Source of the DNA: Chloroflexi bacterium HGW-Chloroflexi-10
GTDB taxonomy: Bacteria; Chloroflexota; Anaerolineae; Anaerolineales; Anaerolineaceae
Assembly: GCA_002840755.1 (NCBI GenBank)
Contig: PHBZ01000006.1
Span: forward strand, 116,020-180,019
Direction: 5' to 3'
DNA length: 64,000 nt
In this document: positions 12,001 through 18,368 of the stretch, piece after piece
Layout: each line of letters opens with the position of its first letter
Numbering within the stretch: the first letter of the stretch is position 1
The notes under the pieces: generated by a model
What the model was told of the DNA's origin: nothing
Database searches by the model: none
What the model saw: only the letters and a program-made list of their open reading frames with translations
Program-made: the position numbers and the translations under genes

Positions 12001-14053
12001 ACAACACTTTTTTTATGCCTGAATCTGTTGAGGTTACCATAAAAGTGCTTGATGTGTCAGTTGTCGAATCGGTTATTTGCACCCAATCTTCTTGTGTAAC
12101 AGGTACACCGTTAATGCTATTACCTGTTCCGCTGATTTGAACCTCCATAGGTTGATTGGGGATATAACGGTCATAACGATTTTTTAAATTAACCGACACT
12201 TGTATTTCATCCACCCCATCCATAGCAGCAATCTGCTTATCCACATTTGTATTAGTGCCATCGAAATCAATATAACTAAAATTTTCGGTTGATAAAATCT
12301 CTCGTTCAAAATCTTCCGATTCCCAATCAATCTGTATGTATGAATTTTCTTCCATTGGAGAATAATATTCAATTCGGATATCGTAGGCTATTCCTGCAGT
12401 TAAATTAATAGTCCCTTGTTTCCAATCAAGCGTATGACTGGTCCAATCATCCACCAGCAGTTGATCATCCACCCATAAGCGCACTGCGTCATTAGTCTGA
12501 ACATAAAAAGTAATAGGACCATCTGTTTGGGGTATAAAACGGGTAGACCACTTCACAGAAAATGGATCGTTTCTATATGTTATTGGTGAATCAAAAAATT
12601 GAAATTCAAAAGAAACTTCCCGCTGGATTTCAACTTTCTCTGGATTTTCTCCAAACTCTTCACCATTAAAATATTCAGTAAAAAGGCCATTGATTACCCC
12701 TGAATTTACATTCACGGTTGACCGTTGTGTTAATACATATTCGTCCAATCGAAAACGCACATGAACTATACCGGGCGAAACAGATTGCAAGTAGGTATAA
12801 TAGTCTTTATCAGAGGAACCAAGTGGGATCCATGCCAACGACTCTGCCGGTTCTTCATCTATCAACCAGCCTCCTTGATCAAACATTGCATACATTGGAA
12901 TATTTTCGTAATAGGCGTACGCACCAAACCAAGTTTGAAAATCTAAAGAAATCCAATCCCCCAATTCCGTATAACATTCTTCCCCTGTGTAACAATCTAC
13001 ATTCGCCACAATCTTGGTTAAATCGACATAAGACAAATTTCCATAAGGAATGGATTCCCGCAAAATTGTCGACGATGACCATTCAAGGTTTATGGAAGCA
13101 TTTTCACCTTTATCAAAGAAATCCATTTGAAACGCATATTTCAATCCGCCGGTTAGGGTTATGGTAACCTGATCGCTAACCACCTCATCGACTGAATGTT
13201 CCAGCAGAAGATTGCCATCAATCCATAAATTTGACCCGCCATTTGAATTTAAATAAAAAATATATTCATCATCTTCTGGAATAGTGATAAAACCGGATAT
13301 GGAAACTTGGAAGCCTTCAGAGGATATTCCTTCAACAGGGTTTTCGTTCAACCAATCATGGATAACCCCCTGATTTAACTGAATCACTTCATTTTCAGCT
13401 TGATCAGTATAAACGGCTTTTAATCCCTGTTCCACTAATAAACTCTCTTCAACCTGGTAAACAGGTTCCAAAGTAACAGTCCCATAGGTCAAAGATGATT
13501 GATCATCGATTTGGCGCACTTCGATCCAATATGTTTCACCGCCATTCAGCATTACCTGACTAGGGGCATCACCTGTATCATCACAAATCAATGCATTTGG
13601 TGTTGGCTCAACCAAATCCAGTCCCACCCATAAAGTAACTATAGTTCCATAGAGACTAGAAACATCAAGAGAAAACTCGCCATCTTCGGGAGGAATAAAT
13701 TTATACCAAATGTTTTTTCCTCCAGTTTGTTGAGCGCAGGGAGACTGCAACCAGGATTCGTCGCTTGTTGCATCTGAAACATTAAAATAGATCCTATAAG
13801 GAATAGTTGTTAATAGTTCTGCATTTTCAAACATATCATTCGGAAGTGTTGTTTGTTCTAAAGGCGTTTCATTAATAATTGAATGATCTTTTCCTGTTTG
13901 TTGATATGCTGCGTTCACACTCTGTGGGACAAAGCCAACGCTGGAAAATAGCATAGCCAGTATATTCAATATACAAACTGCCTGCCAGCGAACTTTCGCT
14001 GCTACCATACGGGAACTCTGTCTTCTTTTTGTAATGCATTGATGTGAAATCAT
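1..14053 (-). CDS. Giant secreted PA14/Ig-like/RHS (YD-repeat) protein, C-terminus off the left edge
   Basis: Read by hand on the minus strand, the frame is open from an ATG at 14053 to the window edge, 4,684 codons without a stop; I checked that the frame agrees near 14053, 9007, 4660 and 4. A GGAGGAG ribosome binding site lies 4-10 bases before the ATG. The product begins with a basic, then hydrophobic signal peptide ending near VNAAYQQ, so it is exported. In order it has about five PA14-like modules (13.4-10.1 kb) alternating with invasin/Big-type Ig-like domains, a Gly-rich adhesin-like stretch (9.1-7.4 kb) with motifs such as GSGGGSYGGYG, more Ig/CARDB-like domains (7.3-4.7 kb), an RHS entry domain near 4.55 kb (GGPINTLTGVYDYSQ), YD repeats (4.1-0.5 kb), and carboxypeptidase-regulatory-like repeats at the edge. 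RHS/YD proteins often form shells around C-terminal toxins; whether a toxin follows cannot be seen here. It could equally be an adhesin. Confidence 0.9.
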   Translation of the reverse strand, partial: MISHQCITKRRQSSRMVAAKVRWQAVCILNILAMLFSSVGFVPQSVNAAYQQTGKDHSIINETPLEQTTLPNDMFENAELLTTIPYRIYFNVSDATSDESWLQSPCAQQTGGKNIWYKFIPPEDGEFSLDVSSLYGTIVTLWVGLDLVEPTPNALICDDTGDAPSQVMLNGGETYWIEVRQIDDQSSLTYGTVTLEPVYQVEESLLVEQGLKAVYTDQAENEVIQLNQGVIHDWLNENPVEGISSEGFQVSISGFITIPEDDEYIFYLNSNGGSNLWIDGNLLLEHSVDEVVSDQVTITLTGGLKYAFQMDFFDKGENASINLEWSSSTILRESIPYGNLSYVDLTKIVANVDCYTGEECYTELGDWISLDFQTWFGAYAYYENIPMYAMFDQGGWLIDEEPAESLAWIPLGSSDKDYYTYLQSVSPGIVHVRFRLDEYVLTQRSTVNVNSGVINGLFTEYFNGEEFGENPEKVEIQREVSFEFQFFDSPITYRNDPFSVKWSTRFIPQTDGPITFYVQTNDAVRLWVDDQLLVDDWTSHTLDWKQGTINLTAGIAYDIRIEYYSPMEENSYIQIDWESEDFEREILSTENFSYIDFDGTNTNVDKQIAAMDGVDEIQVSVNLKNRYDRYIPNQPMEVQISGTGNSINGVPVTQEDWVQITDSTTDTSSTFMVTSTDSGIKKVLFRTNGYILPVEQQFAFEDSQNYGLTAFYFANKTLTPPALVLQSEYEISHDWGLESPIEGMSADNFSVRWVGKIRAPQLTEPEEFTFYSLSDDGVRLWIDGNLIIDSWINQTPIWYSGTYVLDPEQTYDFVLEYYEQAGEATIQLEWGSASTARSLISGLNFLKKDLSSIQVDFNYSPLTVPASGDIFGTVSLSLFGINNEPIENEQVYVNVSESGNKINGNEISNSDWILIDETETPGFYSFDLSSTIPGEKQIRVKLGNFPLNFMGNYLFVVENTNLGLLGKYYANNSLQGSTFVTVENQVVDFNWGEDSPVAGIPADEFSVRWTGTIQADYTEIYTFHTHSDDGIRIWLDGDLVIDSWEIGVANNAYEFVMTAGVPYEIVIEYFEQLDAAEIQLEWESPSIERQVIPIHVFHMAEIPDYQIDLTATPDLIDANGIASTEVSVSVADAENNPVEETVYVRISGENVVLDGTLLDSNVWYPLSVSEIAGLYTGHITSMSIGEKTIEVRVGNYQHPDKASVQFIRPVEEAGLRVDSYISDPSNPYLTHYGEIIDYVWGQGNYSHTIGSYIRWTGRITPELTGTYIFYFQNDTNSFLNINGQDINSGASIQLEAGIPISVIASTKISRVAEGVFYFYVRWTRPDGQTEVVPLERLSYLDMGGTTASIDQSSIPSGGTTTTNITVEAKRANGQILSDRPVRIMVSGTGNTINGELQQPGQFVEIGLTDDEGKVTVEIASLVAEVKNVFVLVDGMLLSGDQSFTVTPVNVNSFLILLDGEILVPGSETGKTGSGIIFKGDPVVITFVAVDATYNLAHSVSGQIGLNLSDVAAMFPAEVTLQNGVGQAVITWGTLGSHSIQVTGIEELAGISGTENISVTDTLEISSGQTVYLDEVRTTVAQSFNSGATSIVVTDSTGFYAGQEIIIYKVSGQNAGDYTVTQIENVQENVLALQEQMTDSFDIESEKASVTVIPSIDHLIIHSGGVLTANAWNGQTGGVLYLDMANLTVEEGGAIHADGKGFRLAEGPGAPQGSGGGSYGGYGAATNNVERSTYGDVRFPNLFGSGGSTSRGGGLVLINVENESVINGQIRANGFYGSGSGSGGSVFITSDVLNGSGKIMADGGYSDTSYGDPGSGGRVALKYNSSIGYTGQIEAYGYNESVYTISSGPGTIYIENTGTGENELIVKNRFSNLKYVTSANSKPYATLILNNNELVTFDEIRIESCGHLEINGNGSTQNLYAVLGDNTSILSIENGDFNLDQNDYNGFFLKIKENATLFSEDAIELSNMKFDNYGTLDTTGLSLIGSEFTNYGSLSELMDLSLDPGTQSVSKLLLTTTGSSINVVEEENEEIGHYTFDQIRIAEAQRLQTGGNLTTGTGITISANTMNIAGIVETYNAGYTFETLGPGAPTDIRYGAGHGGKGGGSAGGDIYGSYENPVTLGSSSGTGYGGGAIHLIVNELLYLAESGVIQANGTSGYLNGGDSGGSIWIDAQSVTGQGAIQAQGSNGGNNTSYYGGGGGRIAILADTIDARLLLNANGGTGLENGEPGTIYTNQFDAEMSSLIVSKTDAIANGIDQISLTITLVNSSGDPLPDKPVEIAISDGAGLEADITSNNDPVAIMDQYVGIGTTNQDGQVTAILSTTVAGERKIVARSSQQTLNHIAEVNFTAGAVSLNKSAIWVTPEVPADGISTGNIIVHLVDEFENPVQNQLVTIVTDGEAILESASVATDTLGNATTKISDIVVETVNIQVMVNEQYLTNTASVRFRGSDMVFEINPRAQINGGYSSTAATTGYPMTIDVTVWNNGGMTTSGVQLDVAVPDAFNYSSGPDYCTYDSETSSLMCSMPNTYAPRSGSSFQLLFDVLPGFLGSYTTTFDLITMGGDEDPNNKHINLNTSVSAAMPQITIIREANRLGVLQGHNKSETIIIKNTGTATLLNPTITYSGLPNWASIYLPLSLPNMEPDAEIPVTVVYNTFSDQSVGVSQWNLSASGSEISPVTQPVEVEVVLSNLTKRSLVIKLLDGENPISGNSTVILTPQNLINTQLPDGTTVSYQPTQAKNTDQYGAVSYADLEPGTYKYEVISEDYEYASDTFSVQPGDTDQVHQVQLTSYGINYSFEVVEIPDGVNIRYEIHLVAEYVTQKPMVNTPGWCTAEIGCTWWIVDGTGYGLVYDALDYKYIPDGSWSGGLIGRGAPRINYRRTYMTLSQEVMLSWQAFNAGLYLENANLTPVDDLSIELNFTSMDGTDRSADFVVENQSGEIPTTLAPGADLHNNWMILPTGNGITDPEGEDFIVTAAISFMQNGETVSFTTLPQVITVHPAPDLKITYTLPPSDDYCSLFDLTVNIQNVGFGPARNLTLTSGKPGSVLVCEGSGCDEDPVEFTLEEASLENSPIQPVFQMNFGTLEPGESKTGFWRISASDEVKFISFEGVLEAATPVDAKISPISALVTNLSPGACLRYGVLSESTRDSNCDNCNPIQGTQGSVGGPINTLTGVYDYSQSDLSIQTAYGIVELERWYSTAAINRFDYPFSSGWTHSLEKHLNVMPGLAWLKLRSTNEYKFWMEENSGSNGSGGISLGEPTFTPYPGFFGSLTYSIQTQSYTLIDQNKVTLTFDQGGNILSEINEQGIGIYYIYDPENGRLQRVEDHTGTRYLELLYDSDGALNEVSDHTDRSVTYDYDTESGDLTTFTDAAGKIWTYEYDEDHLNHLAIVRDPLSHIVERTVYDDLGRAVRQYDGTGALIVDLDFSESAHTVIEDVFGNQSLHRYNAINTLVAEENALSQQQTKTYDGQYRPTTITDATGTQTTLTWSADGKHLTGILDGLEQPTVLEYDPAGNLSLLRDAQGNESEFFYTGSLLTSNTDALDNTTTYVYTTAADESQPAGLLKSTTDELGHTSTYTYDQHAQLISTTNHLGQMTTYRYDDLGRMIAQTSFDGRSNWNCYDALDRVVRSVENASGDGNTPQSNPCDVENYIPSTDQKYDRVSERVYDDAGNLIISIDSRGMVTRTYYDSANRPITTVRNLQNWDRFSNDLPPVGIRTSTENLVTETKYDAAGNVIASIGLDGRIMRTYYDVLGRPEYSVTNLTGQEISVLVPPAVRGKDTNVTSQNIYDKAGNLIASVDLVPGCEISKTTGGNGETIITATAACRVTRIYYDALNRVIAVVQNLSGQAISDETIPSRGTGTSDMNLRSDSQYDKIGNLIATTDPAGSISRTYYDALQRAEFTVENLSNWTIGNESPPPANLRNAVENITTQMIYDESGNLIASVDPLGVVSRTWYDELNRPAQSVTNLKDPAAPSATLEELLDLTAPPAYDQLYPDWNVPSSTTLYDDLGRSVGSIDPLGHINRTYYDVLQRPLQSLQNVVDLDDDDETIPAYDENTPDQNVPGSQIVYDDDGRQIASINPLGIITRTYYDDLGRAWLTVYNLSGQTPQVDTPPTFDPQNPLVNIRTETIYNAAGQAIASKDTYGRINRTYFDGLNRPVIQVQNLVVPDVQSNTPPTYDPNFPDQNIRTETVYDNYGQVIASIAPDGSIQRNFYDKLGRVIVSVINLQGQAIEVETVPVYDPQDAEHIDQNVPTYLYYDLAGNLVNQRDAKGVVTHYEYDTLNRLTAVVENYLPPMNPDNETNLRTEYGYDANGSRLTIRNANATLNDTQYVTSFVYDALGRQVSESDPLGNTWTVKYNILGQRLSTTDANGASIQYIYDAIGRLDTINYPEPQADVDFDYDIASRRVGMADGVGDTVWAYDDLGRVESVTDANEQTVGYAYDALGNRTGITYADSKQVNYAFDALYRLARVSDWQAQETVYDYDINNRLSAVNLPNGVVSSYLYDELGRLETLVHQNNTTTISSFNYAYDAVGNRTQVIEQQLVPGAHEPYVSVMVKNTSGIPQQNMRVIAYKGTTNSGYSALTDENGNAQLVLPFGDYRFRVMVNNTIFWSGAVNHCHVEGCHNAEIIITESIAVLVQDNLGNPVSEATVQAFSGEYDTGYTAISNNQGYAYLTLPVGDYRFLVE
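1300..3260 (-). repeat. Nine diverged in-frame ~60-residue YD-type repeats inside the giant gene
   Basis: Successive units begin with variants of RTYYDxLxRPxxxVxNL and continue with a spacer rich in P, T and D, then xYDxxGNxIASxDP. Unit starts fall near 3010, 2820, 2585, 2400, 2210, 1995, 1800, 1620 and 1430, about 170-235 bases apart. The units differ in sequence and in spacer length, so they are old tandem duplications within the RHS section and not recent identical copies. They are longer than the basic ~20-residue YD repeat, making a higher-order repeat. Confidence 0.85.
10080..13430 (-). repeat. Five PA14-like modules in the N-terminal third of the giant protein
   Basis: Five segments repeat the same pattern. 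Each has a lead such as GLxAxYxxN, a middle of the type xDWGxxSPxxGxxxDxFSVRWTG, then DDGxRLWIDGxLxIDSW, and an end of the type IEYYxxxxxAxIxLEW. They lie near 13.4-13.05, 12.7-12.3, 11.95-11.55, 11.15-10.8 and 10.45-10.1 kb. PA14 is a carbohydrate-binding-type beta-barrel domain of secreted enzymes, adhesins and toxins. Ig-like segments containing SGTGNxINGxxV separate them. Confidence 0.8.
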
Positions 14054-14111
14054 ACAATCTCCTCCGACAAGACAAGTGAAATAATCACAGTACGAATAGA
14101 ATCGTATGTGA

Positions 14112-14152
14112 GTAGAAAAAGCTCTACCCGCCAACTGAAACGAGAGGTTGGC
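14112..14152 (-). promoter_or_regulatory. Two tandem short hairpins in the leader of the giant gene
   Basis: GTAGA (14112-14116) pairs with TCTAC (14123-14127), and GCCAAC (14130-14135) pairs with GTTGGC (14147-14152). They would form two adjacent stem-loops about 60-100 bases before the ATG of the giant gene. I do not recognise a known riboswitch class in them. They could be a leader structure that tunes translation of a very costly protein, or chance. Confidence 0.3.
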
Positions 14153-14765
14153 GTTTTAGAACTTCTTTATTTATTTTCCATTTGCACGAATAATTTTAAT
14201 GAAGAATAACAATAATCTATGCAAAGGATCAATGAATGACCCTCCTGGTACTGTAATTGATTATACATAAAATAATATTTATTGCAATGTGTTTTCGTCA
14301 CCTATTTAAGTAATAATACGAATAAGTTTTGTGGATAAACAATTAAAGAGAATGAGGCAATCGACAGAACCAAGGCCAATTATGGCGAGTTAGAAAGGGC
14401 CTTTGCGTTGATCTCATTTGAATCTGCACAGATCGAACCAAAAATCGTATAAAGAATTAAAAAACTGCCGGCAAACAATACTCTCAAACTCTTTGCTCGA
14501 TGATGAGGGTAACTGAAACGAGTTCCTTCCTCAATGGAATTACACCATTCGTCCTCACACTCCGTGTACTTGAGATAGGTTTCTAAAGTGCGGAGTTATT
14601 CTTTTACACCTCCAACCTGCCAAAGAGAGCAGTACTGGGGGAAATTAATCTCACCTTACGTGGAATGGCATGCAATTCATTTTAACCAATTTGCATAGTA
14701 TACGAAGTGGTAAACGCTCTGAAAATGGTAGTATTGGCTATCAATTAAACGAATAAAATAATTCG

Positions 14766-14806
14766 GGGGAACGACCTGGCTGGTTGCTCTTCCCCGGTTG
14801 TTCCCC
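14766..14806 (-). terminator. Terminator-like stem-loop after the CBASS operon
   Basis: GGGGAACGACC (14766-14776) pairs with GGTTGTTCCCC (14796-14806) over 11 bases with one non-Watson-Crick position. It begins about 38 bases after the stop of the last CBASS gene on the minus strand and is followed there by an AT-rich, moderately T-rich stretch. There is no clean T tract, so termination strength is uncertain. Confidence 0.45.
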
Positions 14807-14843
14807 TAGTGTCTTAAGGGGGAACGGAGCAAAGTGGATTACC

Positions 14844-15494
14844 TTATATAGGCATACCTCTTTGAGACATAAATTGGTAAAGTACTTTAAAGTATCCGGG
14901 GGGAGCAAAACGCATTATTTCGAGTACTTGTGGCCCATGACAATACCTGAGCCGTTTCTTGCTTCCACAAGGACATTGGATATGACCTCGATATTCACCT
15001 TGAGCAAGGATAGAAATCAAGCCAAACAAAGAATGTTCGCTTCGCACATTGAATAGATCTTGATAGTACTCAATTCTACCCAGCTCCCCATGTGATAATT
15101 CGCCAAAAGGAAGTTTTCCATTTTGGCAAAGGTAACTGTATGAATAAAGATAGGGAACTAAATTCTTCTGAACAAATCCCAATAGGGTAGGTTGTTCAGA
15201 AAATGTCTTCCAAACAGCTAACGGTTCACCTAAGCATAAACTCCCTTCTTTATACTTGTGAAAGTACCTTGGAATTCGGTTCCCTGTTTCGTAAGCTACT
15301 GGCACACATTCCGGATAGGATTCTGGAATAAGAAGAAGAATAGAATACTTATCTTCAATTAGTTGTTCAGCAAAATTAGCGATGAAGACTAAAAGTCCTT
15401 GTATATCCCAGACACCATCAGTTTTTTGAAGGGTCAGACCAGAATACAAAGCACGTAATTCATCAAATTGTTCAATTATTAAACCTTGTTCCAT
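14844..15494 (-). CDS. CBASS E2-like conjugating protein with SEC-C zinc tail
   Basis: 216 residues. The N-terminal ~130 residues have the look of prokaryotic E2-like proteins: a YSILLLIPESYP strand-turn, then HKYKEGSLCL with the presumed catalytic Cys87. The C-terminal end carries a SEC-C metal motif, CPCGSKKRLRYCHG, with Cys174, Cys176, Cys185 and His186. E2-only CBASS (type II-short) uses such a protein to conjugate or prime the CD-NTase. Its ATG lies inside the end of the CD-NTase gene (23-base overlap) behind a GGGGAT site, so the two are probably translationally coupled. No E1 or JAB partner gene is present, which fits the short form. The SEC-C tail could bind zinc or a protein partner; its role is unknown. 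Confidence 0.8.
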   Translation of the reverse strand: MEQGLIIEQFDELRALYSGLTLQKTDGVWDIQGLLVFIANFAEQLIEDKYSILLLIPESYPECVPVAYETGNRIPRYFHKYKEGSLCLGEPLAVWKTFSEQPTLLGFVQKNLVPYLYSYSYLCQNGKLPFGELSHGELGRIEYYQDLFNVRSEHSLFGLISILAQGEYRGHIQCPCGSKKRLRYCHGPQVLEIMRFAPPGYFKVLYQFMSQRGMPI

Positions 15495-16620
15495 CGCATC
15501 CCCAGGGTTTATTTGGATTATTAATGGTCACGACAGGAATAGCCATTCTGCTTGGCTCATCCTTTTTGGTCGAATCCGAAGATGAATTTTTGTCGCTTTT
15601 TGGTAACGGAAAAACGATATCATCTGGATCAGATCCTAATACGAGTTGCAAGGTTATAGCAGCCTTATTCAAATCGGTGTCAGCTTCATCAATCACCTGT
15701 TCAATTAGTTCGAGATGCCGTCGCATCTTCTTAACGATGTTTTTTGCCCTATCCAAATCTTCGGGCTTTTCAACCTTGACAAGAGGAATACGGTTTACCG
15801 AGGACTTTGAAATATCAGCAACTGTTGGTGAGGCGATAAAATAATCGGGGGTTCCCCAGGTATCACAAGCTTTTTTCAACATATCACGTAAAGCAAGAAT
15901 CCAACTTGTAGCATCAGGATTGTGATATTCAGCTACCATGCACTCCAAGAAAAGACCTTTTGGGGTTTTCTGGCTACCAAAGTGAACTTTCTTCCATGCT
16001 TTCATGATTTTTACTAATGGTTTGTAATGGTGACGGTCAACCAGATACGAACTCTCCTCGTTTCTTGATTCACTATCAGATAGTTGCGAGTTCGGATATG
16101 TCGACAGCCATTGATCCAGGTCTTTATCCGCAATCCAAAGCGGATCGGTATATTGGTCCAATTCCCCCGATGAATAAGTTTGTGGAATAACCGGGACTAT
16201 ATCTAAGGTTAAATCAGGTTCATCATCCGTAACTCCATTAACCGTATCAGCAAGCTTTACTAATATTGATCGCCTACGAATTATGGATGATACTACATGT
16301 CTTCCTGAGCGATCAATAGCCTCACGAACCAACCTGAGAAGGCAGTGCTGTGAAGTCTCATTTGATTGACATAATTCAGCAAGTTCCTCGAATGTGTAAT
16401 CAAAAGGAATAACAATATCGACATCCTTTATCCCTTTAATGGCTGTTGATCTACCATACGAACCAGAAAGAAAAGAATTCAACATATGTGCACCCAGGCT
16501 CTCATCGTCTTCAAGATCTTCTCGGAGACAAGTGTGTGCTATTTGAGCACGTTCAACCGCCTTAGCATAGGGTTGAATTGATCCAAGATATTCGATAAAC
16601 AAATCGTTCAGTGTAGTCAT
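15472..16620 (-). CDS. cdnX: CBASS CD-NTase (cGAS/DncV-like nucleotidyltransferase)
   Basis: 382 residues, typical for the family. It has the nucleotidyltransferase signature GSYGRST (residues 53-59), the metal-binding pair DVD (66-68) and the third acidic residue Asp140 in LTLDIVPVIP. The family senses infection and makes a cyclic oligonucleotide that activates the effector. The final ~35 residues are polar and look disordered, ending RFNN; a free tail suits E2-mediated conjugation, although these tails often end in a small residue and this one ends in Asn. TGGAGAT precedes the ATG. It sits 13 bases after the effector gene and overlaps the E2-like gene. The exact clade and cyclic product cannot be read from sequence by eye. 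Confidence 0.88.
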   Translation of the reverse strand: MTTLNDLFIEYLGSIQPYAKAVERAQIAHTCLREDLEDDESLGAHMLNSFLSGSYGRSTAIKGIKDVDIVIPFDYTFEELAELCQSNETSQHCLLRLVREAIDRSGRHVVSSIIRRRSILVKLADTVNGVTDDEPDLTLDIVPVIPQTYSSGELDQYTDPLWIADKDLDQWLSTYPNSQLSDSESRNEESSYLVDRHHYKPLVKIMKAWKKVHFGSQKTPKGLFLECMVAEYHNPDATSWILALRDMLKKACDTWGTPDYFIASPTVADISKSSVNRIPLVKVEKPEDLDRAKNIVKKMRRHLELIEQVIDEADTDLNKAAITLQLVLGSDPDDIVFPLPKSDKNSSSDSTKKDEPSRMAIPVVTINNPNKPWGCDGTRFNN

Positions 16621-16633
16621 ATTTATCTCCAGG

Positions 16634-18280
16634 TTATTGCAGAATAAATGCTTTCCTATATGATGGATTCACATACCAGTACAGGTGAACCCGCCCGCAA
16701 GCCTGCAGCCGTTGACCAATTAAAAAGGCTAGTGGGGACAACGTACTAATAAAGAGGTGAAGGTCTGTGAATCCTCCTTTGTTTTGTCTAATTATTCGAC
16801 CAACCTGATCAGCATACGCGATTGCATATGATGCATCTATTGGTACCCCATGATGACTGTGCTCCATTAAGTCGATTTTCAACCATTTACCATATTTCAA
16901 ATTTTCATCATCAACAAAACCTTTGATATCCGAATGGATATCTGCCTGGGAAGATATTTCTATAATCATGTGGCTCGTTTGGTCAGGAGACCTCTCGATT
17001 TCTTTCGAAATGACAGTAATGGGCGCTGGCACTGAATCAGAATTCCACAATTGCTGAGTGAATGAACTACCACCAACATTCCTGGCCCAAACCGATGCCT
17101 TTGCTACCCGGATATTGGAATGGTATCCAAGTGCCAGAGCGAGAGGTAAGAATAACTTGCAATCGTAATATAGCTGGATATTTTTACCGAGATTTATCAA
17201 ACCATTGACAATCTCTTGGATTGCAGGTGAAAACATCGATTCCCATGAATCCTGATCTGGCCACTCGGGGCCAGCCATAAATTCAGATGACCAATCCAAA
17301 TCTAGCAAAGCGGATTTCGGAAAGCATTTCATCGAACGGCAGCAAACATCGATTATTGGTAGAGAACCTCGACGCCTATATCCATACGTGAGCAACTCCA
17401 TGAATATTGGTTTACTGTTGTTGATGGCTGTTGGATTCATTGAATGAATGTGAATTTTGGAAATATTCCCATTTTCTTGGAAATAGAATTCCTGAAATTT
17501 CGTAATGAATACCGCGGGGAGTATGGCGAAAATCGGACAGCTACTGGTTTCATAACTCTTTACTACACTTGTAAATATTTGCATTACTAAATCATCAGAT
17601 TTCTCTTTTATGTCAGGGTAAATACATACGACACCATCTGGTCCAAATCCATTTATCATTACTTGGTTTCGATCCCTATAAGTTGAAACTCCCCTCATTC
17701 GCAATTCTCGTTCAAGAATTAATTGATTTTTGAATGTACCACCACAGGTTTCGACTAGAGCGTATATTGGCTTATCAACCAAAGCTTCTGCTTCGGCGAG
17801 ATTTGTAACCGATCCAAGTAAATCCTTGTAATATTTGAGCAAAAATCGCCGGTTCACTAATAATCGCTCGATCAAATCATCCCAAAACCATATTTTCACA
17901 GGAAAGCTATTGTTTTGGGTTTGAATTCTAGATATTTGGTCGACATACGTTTGTAAAACAACGTCCCGACCAGTGCTGGTTACAATTATGAGTTGATCCG
18001 GATTCAAAGGGCTCGATTGTGCTTTCTTTATTTCATCATCGATTTCCCCTTTGCTTAAGTGCTTTCCTTTAGTTCGGAGTTTAGATTGTGCGCCGCGACA
18101 TCGACCATCTGGTCCATTGGGGTAACCAAAAACATCCAACCCATTTTGAGATTGTCCACTCCTCCCATTTCGTTGAGTCGTAGGATCATTCCACTCGATT
18201 GAACAAGCATCACGAACCATTTCGTCAAACACATCGTCTGATTCGGGTATTGGAAAAACATAGTTGTATCTGACAGTCAT
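16634..18280 (-). CDS. cap4: CBASS effector: Cap4-type nuclease-SAVED protein
   Basis: About 548 residues from the ATG at 18280, which has AGAGG before it; an ATG at 18304 in the same frame has a poorer site. The N-terminal domain is restriction-endonuclease-like: NGLDVFG with the acidic residue, then GAQSK giving the Q-x-K half of the active site. The C-terminal half is a SAVED cyclic-nucleotide sensor; its closing part, HLFISTLSPLAFLIGQRL followed by VHLYWYVNP, is characteristic. Cap4 proteins bind a cyclic di- or trinucleotide, oligomerise and degrade DNA, killing the infected cell. First gene of the CBASS operon, directly after a promoter that contains a palindromic operator. Confidence 0.87.
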   Translation of the reverse strand: MTVRYNYVFPIPESDDVFDEMVRDACSIEWNDPTTQRNGRSGQSQNGLDVFGYPNGPDGRCRGAQSKLRTKGKHLSKGEIDDEIKKAQSSPLNPDQLIIVTSTGRDVVLQTYVDQISRIQTQNNSFPVKIWFWDDLIERLLVNRRFLLKYYKDLLGSVTNLAEAEALVDKPIYALVETCGGTFKNQLILERELRMRGVSTYRDRNQVMINGFGPDGVVCIYPDIKEKSDDLVMQIFTSVVKSYETSSCPIFAILPAVFITKFQEFYFQENGNISKIHIHSMNPTAINNSKPIFMELLTYGYRRRGSLPIIDVCCRSMKCFPKSALLDLDWSSEFMAGPEWPDQDSWESMFSPAIQEIVNGLINLGKNIQLYYDCKLFLPLALALGYHSNIRVAKASVWARNVGGSSFTQQLWNSDSVPAPITVISKEIERSPDQTSHMIIEISSQADIHSDIKGFVDDENLKYGKWLKIDLMEHSHHGVPIDASYAIAYADQVGRIIRQNKGGFTDLHLFISTLSPLAFLIGQRLQACGRVHLYWYVNPSYRKAFILQ

Positions 18281-18368
18281 TTGGTACCTCTGCTTATTGA
18301 ACATTTACTTCTTTTCTTTTTTATATAGTTCATCGCAATCTCCAATTCAATTAGTTTAGCGGATTAGC

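Larger units (their letters stand above)
14054..14843. other. Intergenic region between the CBASS operon and the giant gene
   Basis: No supported gene lies in these 790 bases; the short ORF at 14784-15056 is a shadow of the E2-like gene. The part next to 14053 holds two tandem leader hairpins, and the part next to 14844 holds a terminator-like stem-loop (both listed separately). A 12-base string AACTGAAACGAG occurs at 14133-14144 and again at 14511-14522. I see nothing else recognisable in the middle. Confidence 0.6.

Noticed and set aside
14784..15056. Plus-strand ORF of 90 codons
   Set aside because: It overlaps the E2-like gene on the other strand and starts inside the terminator-like stem.
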